From positions 744,001-808,000 of the forward strand of contig NZ_FOVT01000001.1 in assembly GCF_900115245.1 (NCBI RefSeq): a DNA stretch of 64,000 nt, given 5' to 3'. This stretch comes from Mesorhizobium sp. NFR06. Lineage in GTDB: Bacteria > Pseudomonadota > Alphaproteobacteria > Rhizobiales > Rhizobiaceae. Below are positions 54,417 through 63,700 of this stretch, piece after piece. Positions within the stretch are counted from its first letter, which is position 1. Every line of letters begins with the position of its first letter. The position numbers and the translations under genes were made by a program. The notes under the pieces were generated by a model. The model was not told where the DNA came from, ran no database searches, and worked only from the letters and a program-made list of their open reading frames with translations.

Positions 54417-56840
54417 CTAGCCGGGCTCCAGCGTGCTCTGGATCGAACTGACCAGCGCGGTGATTGCCTGCTTGTACTTTTCGAACTCCGGCGACGTCTG
54501 CCGGACTTCGGTCGTCGTCGGCTGCCTCTCATCGGTCGCCACGCGCGGCGCTTTCTGCCCCATCTTCCGCTCGGCCCAATCGATGACATAAGCGACGGTC
54601 TTGCCGGTCAGGAACGGGTTGGCCTGGATGACGGCTGACCCGAGAACGGCGCTCAATTGCGATGCACCCGGCGCGGCCAGCACCTGATGCGCCCCCTCCA
54701 TGCCCAGGAAATGACAGAGATAGAGCCGACCGGCGGTGATCTGGTGGCCGCGGGCGCGCAGATAGGCTTCCCCTTCGCGCGCCAGGTTGCGCACCATTTC
54801 GCGCGACAGCGTCGCGTCGTAGCGAAGCGCGAGCAGATCGGTGGACGAAAGCGATCGGGCAAGATCGGGACGATAGGTGTTCATCATCCGGATCCAGGTC
54901 TTGGTGATGAACTGGCCGGCGCCGGTCGCCGACGAGTTGGGATTCTTGGCGCGGGCGCTGCCGCCGCTTTCGACATGGACGATCCTGTCGGTCAGCGTCT
55001 CGACAGCGGAATCGCCGGAACCGCCGGAACTGACGGATACGGCGGTGGCGACCGTGGTCACCGTTCCCAGTGGGTCGATCGCCTCGCCGTTCTGGTAGAG
55101 CTCGAAATGCAGATGCGGGCCGGTCGAAAGCCCCGTGGTGCCGATAAAGCCGATGACGTCGCCGGCCTTCACCTTGGTGCCGACACCGCTGGCGATGGCG
55201 AATTTCTGCATATGCGCGTAGCGCGTCTCGCGACCGTTGGCATGCGCGATCTTGACCAGATTGCCGTAGCTGCCGCCATCGCCCTGGAAAGTGATTTCGC
55301 CGTCGAAGGCGGCCATGATCGGCGTGCCGACCGGAGCCGCCCAGTCGACGCCCTTGTGGATTCGAACCGTGCCCAGGATCGGATGCTTGCGCGGGCCGAA
55401 GGTCGAGGTCATCACCCCGCTGACCGGCGTGACCATGCCGTTGGTGACGGCCAACGAGCGAACCTGATCGTCGCCGGTCACGCAGGCATACTGGCCGTCG
55501 CTCTGCTGGAAGACGAAACAGTCGAGGCTCTTTTGCGTGCCCTGGACGCCGACATAGAGCACCCGCCCGGAGATCTCGCCCTGGCCGCGCGGTGTCTGCG
55601 AATAGATCAGCACCAGACGCTGGTCCTCGCTGGCGAAGGCGTCGAGGTCCTGTCCCCGCGACAAATACATGATCGCCTCGCCGATCACGCTGGTCGGCAC
55701 CTTGTTGCGCGCCGCCGTCGAATAGATCGCGTCGAGCAGTCGGTACTGCCGCTTGGGCCCGCCCTGATCCGAAGCACCGGAATAGTTGAAGAGGTCCTCG
55801 CGCACCCATGGATCGACGCCCGACACAAAGGCGCCGGCCGCATTGCGCGTCAGCGTGCCGACATAGACGTTCCTCGCGTAGATGGAGACCTGCATCAGCG
55901 ACATGGTCGTCGTCTCGCGGTTCGGCCGGAACCCGCGCATGGCCACGACGAAGCCGGGCTCAAGCCCGTCGCGATTGAACAGCGTCTTCAGCGCCTCGCC
56001 CGCAAGCTTCGCGTCATCGGCGGAGAAATGCGCGTCGAGCGCCACGCTGTCCAGGCTGCGGTCGTTGAGGATCTTCACAAAGGTGTCCTCGGTCGCCTCG
56101 AAGCGCTGATATTCGCTGGTGACGGTCGCGACGGTCGTGTTGTTCTCGATCGCGGTTTTCTTGAAGGCGGGAAGCGCTGCTTCCCCCTGGTCGATGGTCT
56201 CGCCCCAGCCGGCCTCGGGGTCGTCGGCGTCGGCCTTGGGCGCCGAACCGGCGTCGCTCTCGTCCGGCGCCGCCTGGAGATCGTTTTCCAGATCGCCCTG
56301 TTGATCGTCCGGCGCCGCGGCGGGCGCGGGCGGGGCCGATTGCTCATCATCGGGCGCCGTTGACGAAGGCTTGGGAGCCGCCTGCCGCTGCGCCTGGAAG
56401 AAGGCGAAATCCTCCTGCGTCGACGGGATTGTCGTCATGAACTTTTCGCTGGCGCTCAGCATCACGTCGGAGAGGATTTCGATCTGCGGCGAGGCCCCGG
56501 AACTGTCGAGCTCGGCCGGGCGCGCGACCGTATGACCCTTCGTCGCGGTGTCGGCATCGGGCGCGAGCGTGATCCACATCGGATCGCCGGCGAGATCGAT
56601 GATGGCCGGCACATAGACCGAAGCGTCGGGCGGCACGTCTTCCATGCCCTCGACCGGATGCAGCTCTTCGTCCTCGTCGCCGAAGGACCAATAGTCCCTC
56701 GTCAGATAGAAGCCGGTGGCTAAAGCAACGACGGCGAGCGTGGCAAGGCCGGCAAGAGCCCGGCGCCAAAGCCTGCGCCGGCGCTTGGCCAGGCGCGCCT
56801 GCTTCTTCTGCCTGAAGCTCGTGTCGATCGAGTGCGTCAC
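54417..56840 (-). CDS. Bifunctional M23 endopeptidase and lysozyme-like peptidoglycan hydrolase
   Basis: An 807-residue membrane-anchored protein. A basic N-terminus (QKKQARLAKRRRRLWRR) and one helix (LAGLATLAVVALATGFYL, about 29-46) anchor it; an acidic, Pro-rich linker spans about 150-235. The LytM/M23 domain (about 475-590) has HPILGTVRIHKGVDW and the zinc ligand pair in GPHLHFELYQ (His576, His578). A lysozyme-like domain (about 615-765) has IVHVESGGSA (likely catalytic Glu624) and GAGQFITKTW. The start is GTG 56840, overlapping the DUF1036 stop by four bases; the longer frame reaches into that gene. It could open the cell wall for secretion-system assembly; an effector role is possible but the N-terminal anchor argues against it. 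Confidence 0.88.
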   Translation of the reverse strand: MTHSIDTSFRQKKQARLAKRRRRLWRRALAGLATLAVVALATGFYLTRDYWSFGDEDEELHPVEGMEDVPPDASVYVPAIIDLAGDPMWITLAPDADTATKGHTVARPAELDSSGASPQIEILSDVMLSASEKFMTTIPSTQEDFAFFQAQRQAAPKPSSTAPDDEQSAPPAPAAAPDDQQGDLENDLQAAPDESDAGSAPKADADDPEAGWGETIDQGEAALPAFKKTAIENNTTVATVTSEYQRFEATEDTFVKILNDRSLDSVALDAHFSADDAKLAGEALKTLFNRDGLEPGFVVAMRGFRPNRETTTMSLMQVSIYARNVYVGTLTRNAAGAFVSGVDPWVREDLFNYSGASDQGGPKRQYRLLDAIYSTAARNKVPTSVIGEAIMYLSRGQDLDAFASEDQRLVLIYSQTPRGQGEISGRVLYVGVQGTQKSLDCFVFQQSDGQYACVTGDDQVRSLAVTNGMVTPVSGVMTSTFGPRKHPILGTVRIHKGVDWAAPVGTPIMAAFDGEITFQGDGGSYGNLVKIAHANGRETRYAHMQKFAIASGVGTKVKAGDVIGFIGTTGLSTGPHLHFELYQNGEAIDPLGTVTTVATAVSVSSGGSGDSAVETLTDRIVHVESGGSARAKNPNSSATGAGQFITKTWIRMMNTYRPDLARSLSSTDLLALRYDATLSREMVRNLAREGEAYLRARGHQITAGRLYLCHFLGMEGAHQVLAAPGASQLSAVLGSAVIQANPFLTGKTVAYVIDWAERKMGQKAPRVATDERQPTTTEVRQTSPEFEKYKQAITALVSSIQSTLEPG

Positions 56841-57337
56841 GGGCTGTTTCCGGTCAGGAAATAGGTCCAGCGCGCTTGCTCCAGCGTGTCGACCTCGACG
56901 AAGCGCGCCGCGATGTGGCCGCGCTGCCAGCACTCGTCGATGCCGCGGATCGAGAAGCGCCTCCGGTCGATGCACATCTCGGTCGATCCGTCGAGGATGG
57001 CGTGGCCGAAGACGTCCGTCGCGTAGAGGTAGATGTAGCGGTTGGCCAGCTCCTCGCGGATGACGTTGACGCACTGGTTGGCGCCGATCGTCCACCAGCC
57101 GTCCGTCTGGTCGGCATTGTCGACCTTCTGTCCGACCGCGAGATTGACGACGTCGAGCGTCTGGTTGCAGACGGTGAATTCGGCATGCGCCAGGCTCGGC
57201 GAAAGGATTGAGAACAGCGCGGCGCCGAGCAGCGCGGCAAGCGCCGCGCGGCCGGAGAAGTCAGGCAGGAATCGGAGCCGGCTACGCTGCTTGCGTGGCG
57301 AGGGCTGGCACAATGAACGCTGGCGGCGAAGGTCCAT
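56837..57337 (-). CDS. DUF1036 family secreted protein
   Basis: A 166-residue protein with a long basic N-terminus and a signal helix (about 30-52, ending LAHA). The mature part, FTVCNQTLDVVNLAVGQ...GWWTIGANQCVNVI...RYIYLYATDVFG, is a clear DUF1036 domain: a small periplasmic beta-rich fold with four conserved Cys (one each in TVCNQT, NQCVNV, EMCIDR, DECWQR). Function unknown. It lies between the kinase gene (11-base gap) and the M23 gene (overlap), so it is part of the operon. Confidence 0.87.
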   Translation of the reverse strand: MDLRRQRSLCQPSPRKQRSRLRFLPDFSGRAALAALLGAALFSILSPSLAHAEFTVCNQTLDVVNLAVGQKVDNADQTDGWWTIGANQCVNVIREELANRYIYLYATDVFGHAILDGSTEMCIDRRRFSIRGIDECWQRGHIAARFVEVDTLEQARWTYFLTGNSP

Positions 57338-57348
57338 CGGCGTCCATG

Positions 57349-59871
57349 CTATCCGCCGAGCCGGAAATACGTGGCCGTGGCCGAGAACTGCGATCCATCG
57401 GCCTCGATCTCCTCGAGGATCTTGGGCAACAGTTCCGAGGCCGGCGTCGGTCTGGAGAAAATAGCGGCCTGGATGTCCTTGGGCCCGGTGATCACCAGCA
57501 TGATCTGCGGCACGGCCTTGCCGGCTGCCTTGTCGGTGGCGGCAAGACCGATGGGGATGTTGAAGGTTACCCCGTCGGCTTGCGGCACCATGCGGTCGTC
57601 GAGGTTGAACGCGATGCCCTTGTGGTCGATCAGCATGATGTTCGAGATGAGCCCGCCGCCCGTATGCAGCGCGCCGCTGACCGGCGAACCGTCCGGGATC
57701 GAAGTCCGGTCGAGGACGAGTTGCGGCTTTTCAGCCGAGCTCCGGTCGAGAAAGCGCAGGAAAGTGGGCACTCCGCACTGGGGTGGGGTTATGAGGCGCA
57801 CGCTGATGTCCGGCTCGACATGGAACCTGGATTGGAAGTCGTTGAGCAATTGTTCGAAGGGCTGCACCGCCGTCCCGAAACCCTCGATCGCGGGGGAAGC
57901 GCCGGGTCCCGATGTCACGTTGGCGTAAAAGCAGCTGCCGCCGCTGAAATCGCGCACCCAGGAGCGGCGCTCGGTCCACGTGGCCGTATCCTGTTCCGGC
58001 GACGGAAGCGCCGGCTTGGGCACGTTGATTGCGACGTCGGTGTCACCGGGCTTTTTGGTCGCCGGCGGCTGAGGTTGCTGCGCCGGCTGTGTTGGCGCGT
58101 TCGGCGTTTCCGGCCGGCTGGCTGTCGGGGTCTGTGCCTCTGGCTCGGCCGGCGGACTGGTCGGCAGCGCCGGCGCCTGGTTTTCCGAAGCCGGCGACGG
58201 GGCGGCCTTCGGCTTGGGTAACTTGGAAAGCTTGTCCACGAGGTCTTTTACGCTGGGCCTGGTCGTCGGCGGATTTGCTTCCTGCGTCGGCTTGTTTTCA
58301 GCCGTCTGGCCCGGTTCCGGCGTCTTGACTGCCGGCTCGCTTGCGGGTTGCGTCGGCTTCTGGCTTTCCGCGGCCTCCGGTGCTGGCGTTGGCGCAGGCG
58401 TTTGCGGTTCCGCGGCCTTGGCCTCGGCCTGGGGAAGCTGCGCCTGGTCGTTGTTGGCCTTACTCTCCGGCCGAACCGCGGGCGGTGCCGGCTTCTCGAC
58501 GGGCGTCTTGGTCTCCGCAGCGGGTTCTGTGGGAGGCTGTGCTGTCTCGATGGTGGCCGCGGCCCCGGGCTTCGGCGAGTCCGGCTGAGGCGCGGCCGGC
58601 GCCTGCGATTGAGGTTTCGGCTCCGGTTGCTGCGCTTCGGTCGCTGGTTTGGCCGCCTCCGGGATCGGCTTCGGCGTCAGCGGCTTGGACTTTTCCGCCA
58701 CCGGCGGCGGCGTCAGGATGCCGCTGAAATAAAGGCCTCCTCCCACCAGCACCGCGAGCGCCGCGACGCTGCCGGCGATGGCGGGCATCCGCGAAGTCCT
58801 TTTCGGCGCAGCCGCTGCGGGCGCGCTGGCCGGAGCGGCCGCCGGCGCGGGCCGTGGTTCCGACAGAAGCGCGGGGCGCACATGCTCGACGAAGCGCGGC
58901 CCGCCGGGAACCACCGGCGGCTGGGGTTTGGAGGCCGGCGGCGCCGTCCAGCCGGCGCGCGGCAGGCCGGAGCGCTCGCGCGCCCCAAACGACACCGGCG
59001 GCAATGTCGCCTCGAGATCCTCGCCGCGCGTCGCCCTGGCGATCTCGGCCATGCTGGCGGGGCGGTCGCGCGGATCCGGCTGCAGCATCGCTTCGAGGAG
59101 TTCGTGAAAATCGGGATCGATATCCGACAGGTCCGGCACCGTCCGACGTTTCTCGATGACCTCGTATTGCGAGCCGCTCATGTCGAGCGGCTTTCCGCGC
59201 AGCGCCGCGGCCAGCACCAGCCCGAGACTATAGATGTCCGATTGCTCGCTGACGTCGCCGCCATAAAGGCCGAGCTGCTCGGGCGAAACATAGTTGTATT
59301 TGCCGGCGAATTTTCCGCCGATGAGCGTTTCGCCGCCGGTAGCCGATCGCGCGATGCCGAAATCGATGATCTTGGCCCGCTCGACCCAGCCACCCGGCAG
59401 GATGATGTTGTCGGGCGAAAGGTCGCGATGCACGGCGCCCGCCTGGTGCACGGCGCTGAGCCCCGAGGCGAGGCGATGGCAGAGCCGGCGCACGTCTTCC
59501 CCCGGCATAGGGCCGCGCCGCATGACGTCGAACAGCGACTCGCCGTCCACGAACTCCATGGCAAGATAGGGGCGGCCGATCCCCTTATCGATGGTGAAGA
59601 CGTGGTAGCGCACCACCGCGTCATGCGACAGATGGTTGAGGATCGACGCTTCCTTGCGGAACAGCGACAGGATCGTCTGGTCGCGGGCGAATTCGGGCAG
59701 CACGATCTTGATCGCCACATGATCGCCGGTCTGGATGTTGTGGCCGCGATAGACCTCGCCCATGCCGCCGGAGGCGATCTTCTCGTCAAGCTCGTAGATG
59801 CCGCTGAGCTGCGTGCCGACACCGGTATAGGTGACGTTCGTCGATAGCCGTGTCTTGTCGTCGTCGCTCAT
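57349..59871 (-). CDS. Membrane Ser/Thr protein kinase, PpkA-like
   Basis: An 840-residue kinase. Kinase domain about 25-285: glycine loop IASGGMGEVYRG (32-43), ATP Lys55, catalytic loop HRDLSPDN (148-155), DFG at 170-172, KYNYVSPEQ. The usual Lys after HRDL is Ser152. A membrane helix near 363-383 (IAGSVAALAVLVGGGLYFSGIL) is followed by about 250 residues of Pro/Ala/Gln/Glu-rich linker and a C-terminal periplasmic domain (about 640-840, WTERRSWVRDFSGGSCFYANV onward). It overlaps the PP2C gene by four bases. With TssM and PP2C adjacent, it fits the threonine-phosphorylation branch of type VI secretion. Confidence 0.9.
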   Translation of the reverse strand: MSDDDKTRLSTNVTYTGVGTQLSGIYELDEKIASGGMGEVYRGHNIQTGDHVAIKIVLPEFARDQTILSLFRKEASILNHLSHDAVVRYHVFTIDKGIGRPYLAMEFVDGESLFDVMRRGPMPGEDVRRLCHRLASGLSAVHQAGAVHRDLSPDNIILPGGWVERAKIIDFGIARSATGGETLIGGKFAGKYNYVSPEQLGLYGGDVSEQSDIYSLGLVLAAALRGKPLDMSGSQYEVIEKRRTVPDLSDIDPDFHELLEAMLQPDPRDRPASMAEIARATRGEDLEATLPPVSFGARERSGLPRAGWTAPPASKPQPPVVPGGPRFVEHVRPALLSEPRPAPAAAPASAPAAAAPKRTSRMPAIAGSVAALAVLVGGGLYFSGILTPPPVAEKSKPLTPKPIPEAAKPATEAQQPEPKPQSQAPAAPQPDSPKPGAAATIETAQPPTEPAAETKTPVEKPAPPAVRPESKANNDQAQLPQAEAKAAEPQTPAPTPAPEAAESQKPTQPASEPAVKTPEPGQTAENKPTQEANPPTTRPSVKDLVDKLSKLPKPKAAPSPASENQAPALPTSPPAEPEAQTPTASRPETPNAPTQPAQQPQPPATKKPGDTDVAINVPKPALPSPEQDTATWTERRSWVRDFSGGSCFYANVTSGPGASPAIEGFGTAVQPFEQLLNDFQSRFHVEPDISVRLITPPQCGVPTFLRFLDRSSAEKPQLVLDRTSIPDGSPVSGALHTGGGLISNIMLIDHKGIAFNLDDRMVPQADGVTFNIPIGLAATDKAAGKAVPQIMLVITGPKDIQAAIFSRPTPASELLPKILEEIEADGSQFSATATYFRLGG

Positions 59872-60710
59872 CTGGCCAAGCCCTCCACTCCGGACCGATC
59901 CGAATGGAGCGCGCCGTCGCGCCCGCCGCCGATCTTCACGAGTACGATGGTTACATTGTCGGTTCCACCGCGCGCCAGCACCGTATCCAGCAGGGTCTGG
60001 CAGGCTGCCCGCGGCGTGGCCGATCCGACCGCGGCCTCGATCTCGTCGTCGCTGACATGCGCGGTCAGTCCGTCGGTGCCCAGAACGAAAACGTCGCCCG
60101 GCATCAACTCACCCTGCTGGAAGTCGATCTCGAGTTCGTCGCTGACGCCGACCGCATGCGTGATCACATTGCGGCGCGGCCAGGTGCGCGCTTCCTCCGC
60201 GCTGATCATGCCGCGGTCGAGCAATTCCTGGACTTCAGTGTGATCCTTCGAAACCTGGAAGATCGTGCCGTTGCGGACGAGGTAAATGCGGCTGTCGCCG
60301 GCCCACAGGCAGGCGAACCGTCCGTCCATGGCAAGCAGGGCCGCGAACGTGGAGCCTATGGTGATGCCGCGCGACCGCGATATGTTGCGGATCTCGGCGT
60401 TGGCGCGGCTAAGCCGGTCCTCGAAGCGGGCGCGAAGATCCGGCGCCGAACTTGGAATGCCGATCGTCGCCAGATGATCGACGATGGCGGCCGAAGCAAC
60501 TTCGCCGGCCTCATGCCCGCCCATCCCGTCGGCCACCACCCAAAGCCCGGTCTGCGGTTCGATGAGGTAGTTGTCCTCGTTATGGTCGCGCACGCAGCCC
60601 TTGTGGCTTACGCCGAAGCTTTCGATGGGGAGGGCGACAGTGCTCAATTTGCCACCAAGCGCTTCGCGAGCGTCCTCTGTGACCAGCCATGGGCCGCGTG
60701 CCCAAGCCAC
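59868..60710 (-). CDS. PP2C-type Ser/Thr phosphatase, PppA-like
   Basis: A 280-residue cytosolic metal-dependent phosphatase. PP2C motifs in order: GCVRDHNEDNYLI (metal Asp), VVADGMGGHEAGEVAS, GSTFAALLA, LWAGDSRIYLVRNG, LGTDGLTAHVSDDEI and GGTDNVTIVLVKI (last metal Asp). The first codons of the frame (GTG 60710) have no good ribosome binding site, and the conserved domain begins near residue 27, so the true start may be somewhat downstream. It should reverse phosphorylation by the adjacent kinase. In Agrobacterium the equivalent is fused to TagF; no TagF part is seen here. Confidence 0.9.
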   Translation of the reverse strand: MAWARGPWLVTEDAREALGGKLSTVALPIESFGVSHKGCVRDHNEDNYLIEPQTGLWVVADGMGGHEAGEVASAAIVDHLATIGIPSSAPDLRARFEDRLSRANAEIRNISRSRGITIGSTFAALLAMDGRFACLWAGDSRIYLVRNGTIFQVSKDHTEVQELLDRGMISAEEARTWPRRNVITHAVGVSDELEIDFQQGELMPGDVFVLGTDGLTAHVSDDEIEAAVGSATPRAACQTLLDTVLARGGTDNVTIVLVKIGGGRDGALHSDRSGVEGLAR

Positions 60711-60764
60711 TGTGCCACAAGCGCATACATTAGAGTACCGAAATGAAGATACGCGCCGGCCATC

Positions 60765-63700
60765 TCAGAACGCCTTCGGACAACTGAAACCGGACAAGGC
60801 CGGCAGCAGGAACGGATTGGCGCCCGACCCGGCCTGGATGGTGTAGGCGACATCGCGTCCCCCGATCACGAAGCGCGCTTCGGTGTTGGCGCCGTCGCCG
60901 GTGATGGTCGCCTTGTCGAGCAGCCGCTTCAACGCCCATGGGCCTTCGAATTTGAGCGCGGAGTCGCGGCCCGGCATTTCCGGCACCAGGCTGAGGCTCG
61001 CCGACCCGGAAGCGGCGCCGCTCGGCCATGTCACCGTGCTCGGCGCGTTGCCAGCCTGCGCGCTCTGGACCGTTTGCCCGTCGACGTTGAGCACGGCGCT
61101 GTCGGCTTCGCTGTTCAGCGAGGTCGGCGTGAAGGTGATAGAGACCGACGGCGTCGATCCGCCCGAAGGGAAGAAGGCGCTGCGGATTTCCGCCGCCGCT
61201 TGGAACGCCTTCAAGGTCGATTTCGCAAGGTCCTTGCTGGAACGGGTGTCCTGCTTCCAGGCCCACTCCTGGCCGGTCATGTCGATCAGCGGCGCAAGAT
61301 TCTGCGCAAAGAAGCGGTCCATCAGGCCGCCCGGTGCGAACAGTTTGGCGAAATCCGCCATGGACATGTCTTCGGTGGCGTCACCGGCGAAGGGATAGCG
61401 GCCGTTGACAGCCTCCTCGCAGGCGCGCGTCACCGTCTGGTCGAGGATCTGGTTGAGATTTGCCACGGAGGCCTCGGCGACATTGCCTTCGAACTCGTCC
61501 GCCGCGGCATTGACCATGCGCGCCAGCGGCTTGGGCAGGCGCGAGACATTGGCGCGCAATGTCGAGATCTGCAGCTGCAGGTTGGCGTTGACGCGTTCGG
61601 TCTGCGAGGGGATATCGGCCGCGAGCTTCAGGCTCTGGAAGATGTCGTGGAAATTCTGCGTCAGCGCATCGAGCGGCCGGCGGCCGGCGGCCCCGCCGAC
61701 CAGCGCCTGGAAAGACCGGAACTGCGCCTCGACGCTCGCGCCGGCATTCTGCGCAACGGCCGAGCTCGCGCCGGCGCGGCTCTGCGATTTGCCGCCGGCG
61801 ATCTGCAGGCCGATGCGCGCCAGCCCCTTGGCTATGCCGGCCGGATCCTGCTGCGCCGTGCCGGTCTCGTCCTCGGCGGCGGTACCGTCCTTCGTCAATG
61901 CGGTCTCGTCCGCGATTGCCGTGAACAGCTGGTCGAGAGGTGAGCCCGCAGACGCGACGGCTGAGAGCGCCAGATATTGCGGCTTGTCTTTCAGCATCGC
62001 CTTGAGCTTCAGCTGGTCGAGCACGCCGTTCCAGGCGCCGGCGAATTCCTTGCCGTAGCGGTCGATGAGCTCGGGCCCGAGCCTGGCCAGGTCCTGGTCG
62101 ATGCCGCCCTGTTCGCCGCCGCCGCCAAGCACCCACTGGTCGTCGACCAGCATCTGCGCGATGCGCGCGAGCTGCGGCAGGAAGAAACGATTGAAGCCGA
62201 CGCGCGTGTAAAGCCCGGGGACGCGAAGATCGGCGAGCTCGCTGCCGTCCACGCGTTCGAACAACAGCTGTGCCTCAGGCCCGGCCTTTGCCGCGACGGA
62301 GAAATCCTGCAGCCGTGCCGCATAGACCGCAGACTTGATCTGCGCCGAGGCGCGGTCGGCAAGGCTCATGCGTCCGAGCGAGCGTTGCGCGGCCTCGACC
62401 AGCGGCTGGTTGAGCTCGAAGACCGGATCGTAGGCGTCGTCGAGCGCAAGCATGGCGCGCAGGTGCTTTTCGAGCTGCGCGCGGCCCTCGCGGTTGTTCT
62501 CGCCGGGGTAACGGTTCTCTTCCCAATCCTGCTTCATCCAAGAGACGATCAGCTCGTCATCCACCTTCGGCGCCTTGCCGCCCAGCATCAGGTAGATCTT
62601 AAGCGGCTCGTAGAGAGCGATCGGATCCGCCATCCTGGCCTGGATCGTCCGCTCGGCCTGAACCAGAAGCCGGGAGCGGAAGGTCCGCTCCAGCGCTTGC
62701 CGGTAGGCAGTCCTGGAAGCGGACAGCAGCCTTTCGCGCTGGCTGAGGCCGAACGTCTCTTCGATCGGCTTTCCCTGCTCGGCGTTTTCGAATCCGGCCG
62801 GCAGGTTGCGCAACTGGTCGAGCGGATCGATGACGTTTTCGAGATCGACGTCGGTCACCGTCGTGCTCTTCAACAGCGAGTCGGCGCTGTCGCGGTAATG
62901 CGCCATGGCTTGCCTTGTGGAGGCGATCAGCGACTTGTTGGCGGAGAAGCTGAGCCCCAGCACGCCGAGCGCCGCCAATGCCGCCAGCGTGATCGCGGCC
63001 AAGCCGCCGAACCTGGCGAGCCTAGAGCGCCGTTCGGCGGCCCTGTCGAAGGAAACCCAACCCGATTCCGGGAAGATCACATTGGCCAGGAGATTGTGCA
63101 GGAAGAAGCTCTTGCCGGTGCCGGAAAGATGCGCTTGCGAGGCGTTGCCGAAACTGCGGCCGATCGCGCCCAGCACCTGGTCGAAGGGCGTCCCTTCCTG
63201 GGTGCCCGACGAAAAATAGAGCCCGCGCAGGCTGACATTGACCTGAGACCGCGAGACATCGAACAGGCTGCCGACAAACCGGGTTATCCGGTCCTTCAGC
63301 GCGCCGAACTGCGCGGGGAAGCCGAACAGCGCGATCCGCGCCACCGGATCGGCCTCTTCCTGCAGGCGGTCGGCAACCTCTTCGGCGAGCCGCCTTGCCA
63401 GCCCGTCGAATTCGGCCGGAGCCTCGCCGGCCATGTTTCTGGTGCGATCGGCGGTCTGGAACGTCGCGCCCCACACCTTGCGCCTGCGCGCCTCGTCGAA
63501 ATCGCCGAAATATTCCATGAAGCCGGAGACGAGATCGGCCTTGGTGAAGAGCAGATAGACCGGGAACTGGATCTTCAGCGTCTCGTGCAATTCGCGCAGG
63601 CGGCTCCTGATTTCGGTGACATTCGCTTCGAGCTGCTGGTCGTCGAAGCCGATCAGATCGGCAAGGCTGATGGCGAGGATCACGCCGTTGATCGGCTGCC

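Noticed and set aside
58348..59847. 499-codon plus-strand frame over the kinase gene
   Set aside because: Arg/Gly-rich antisense of the Pro/Ala linker and kinase domain.
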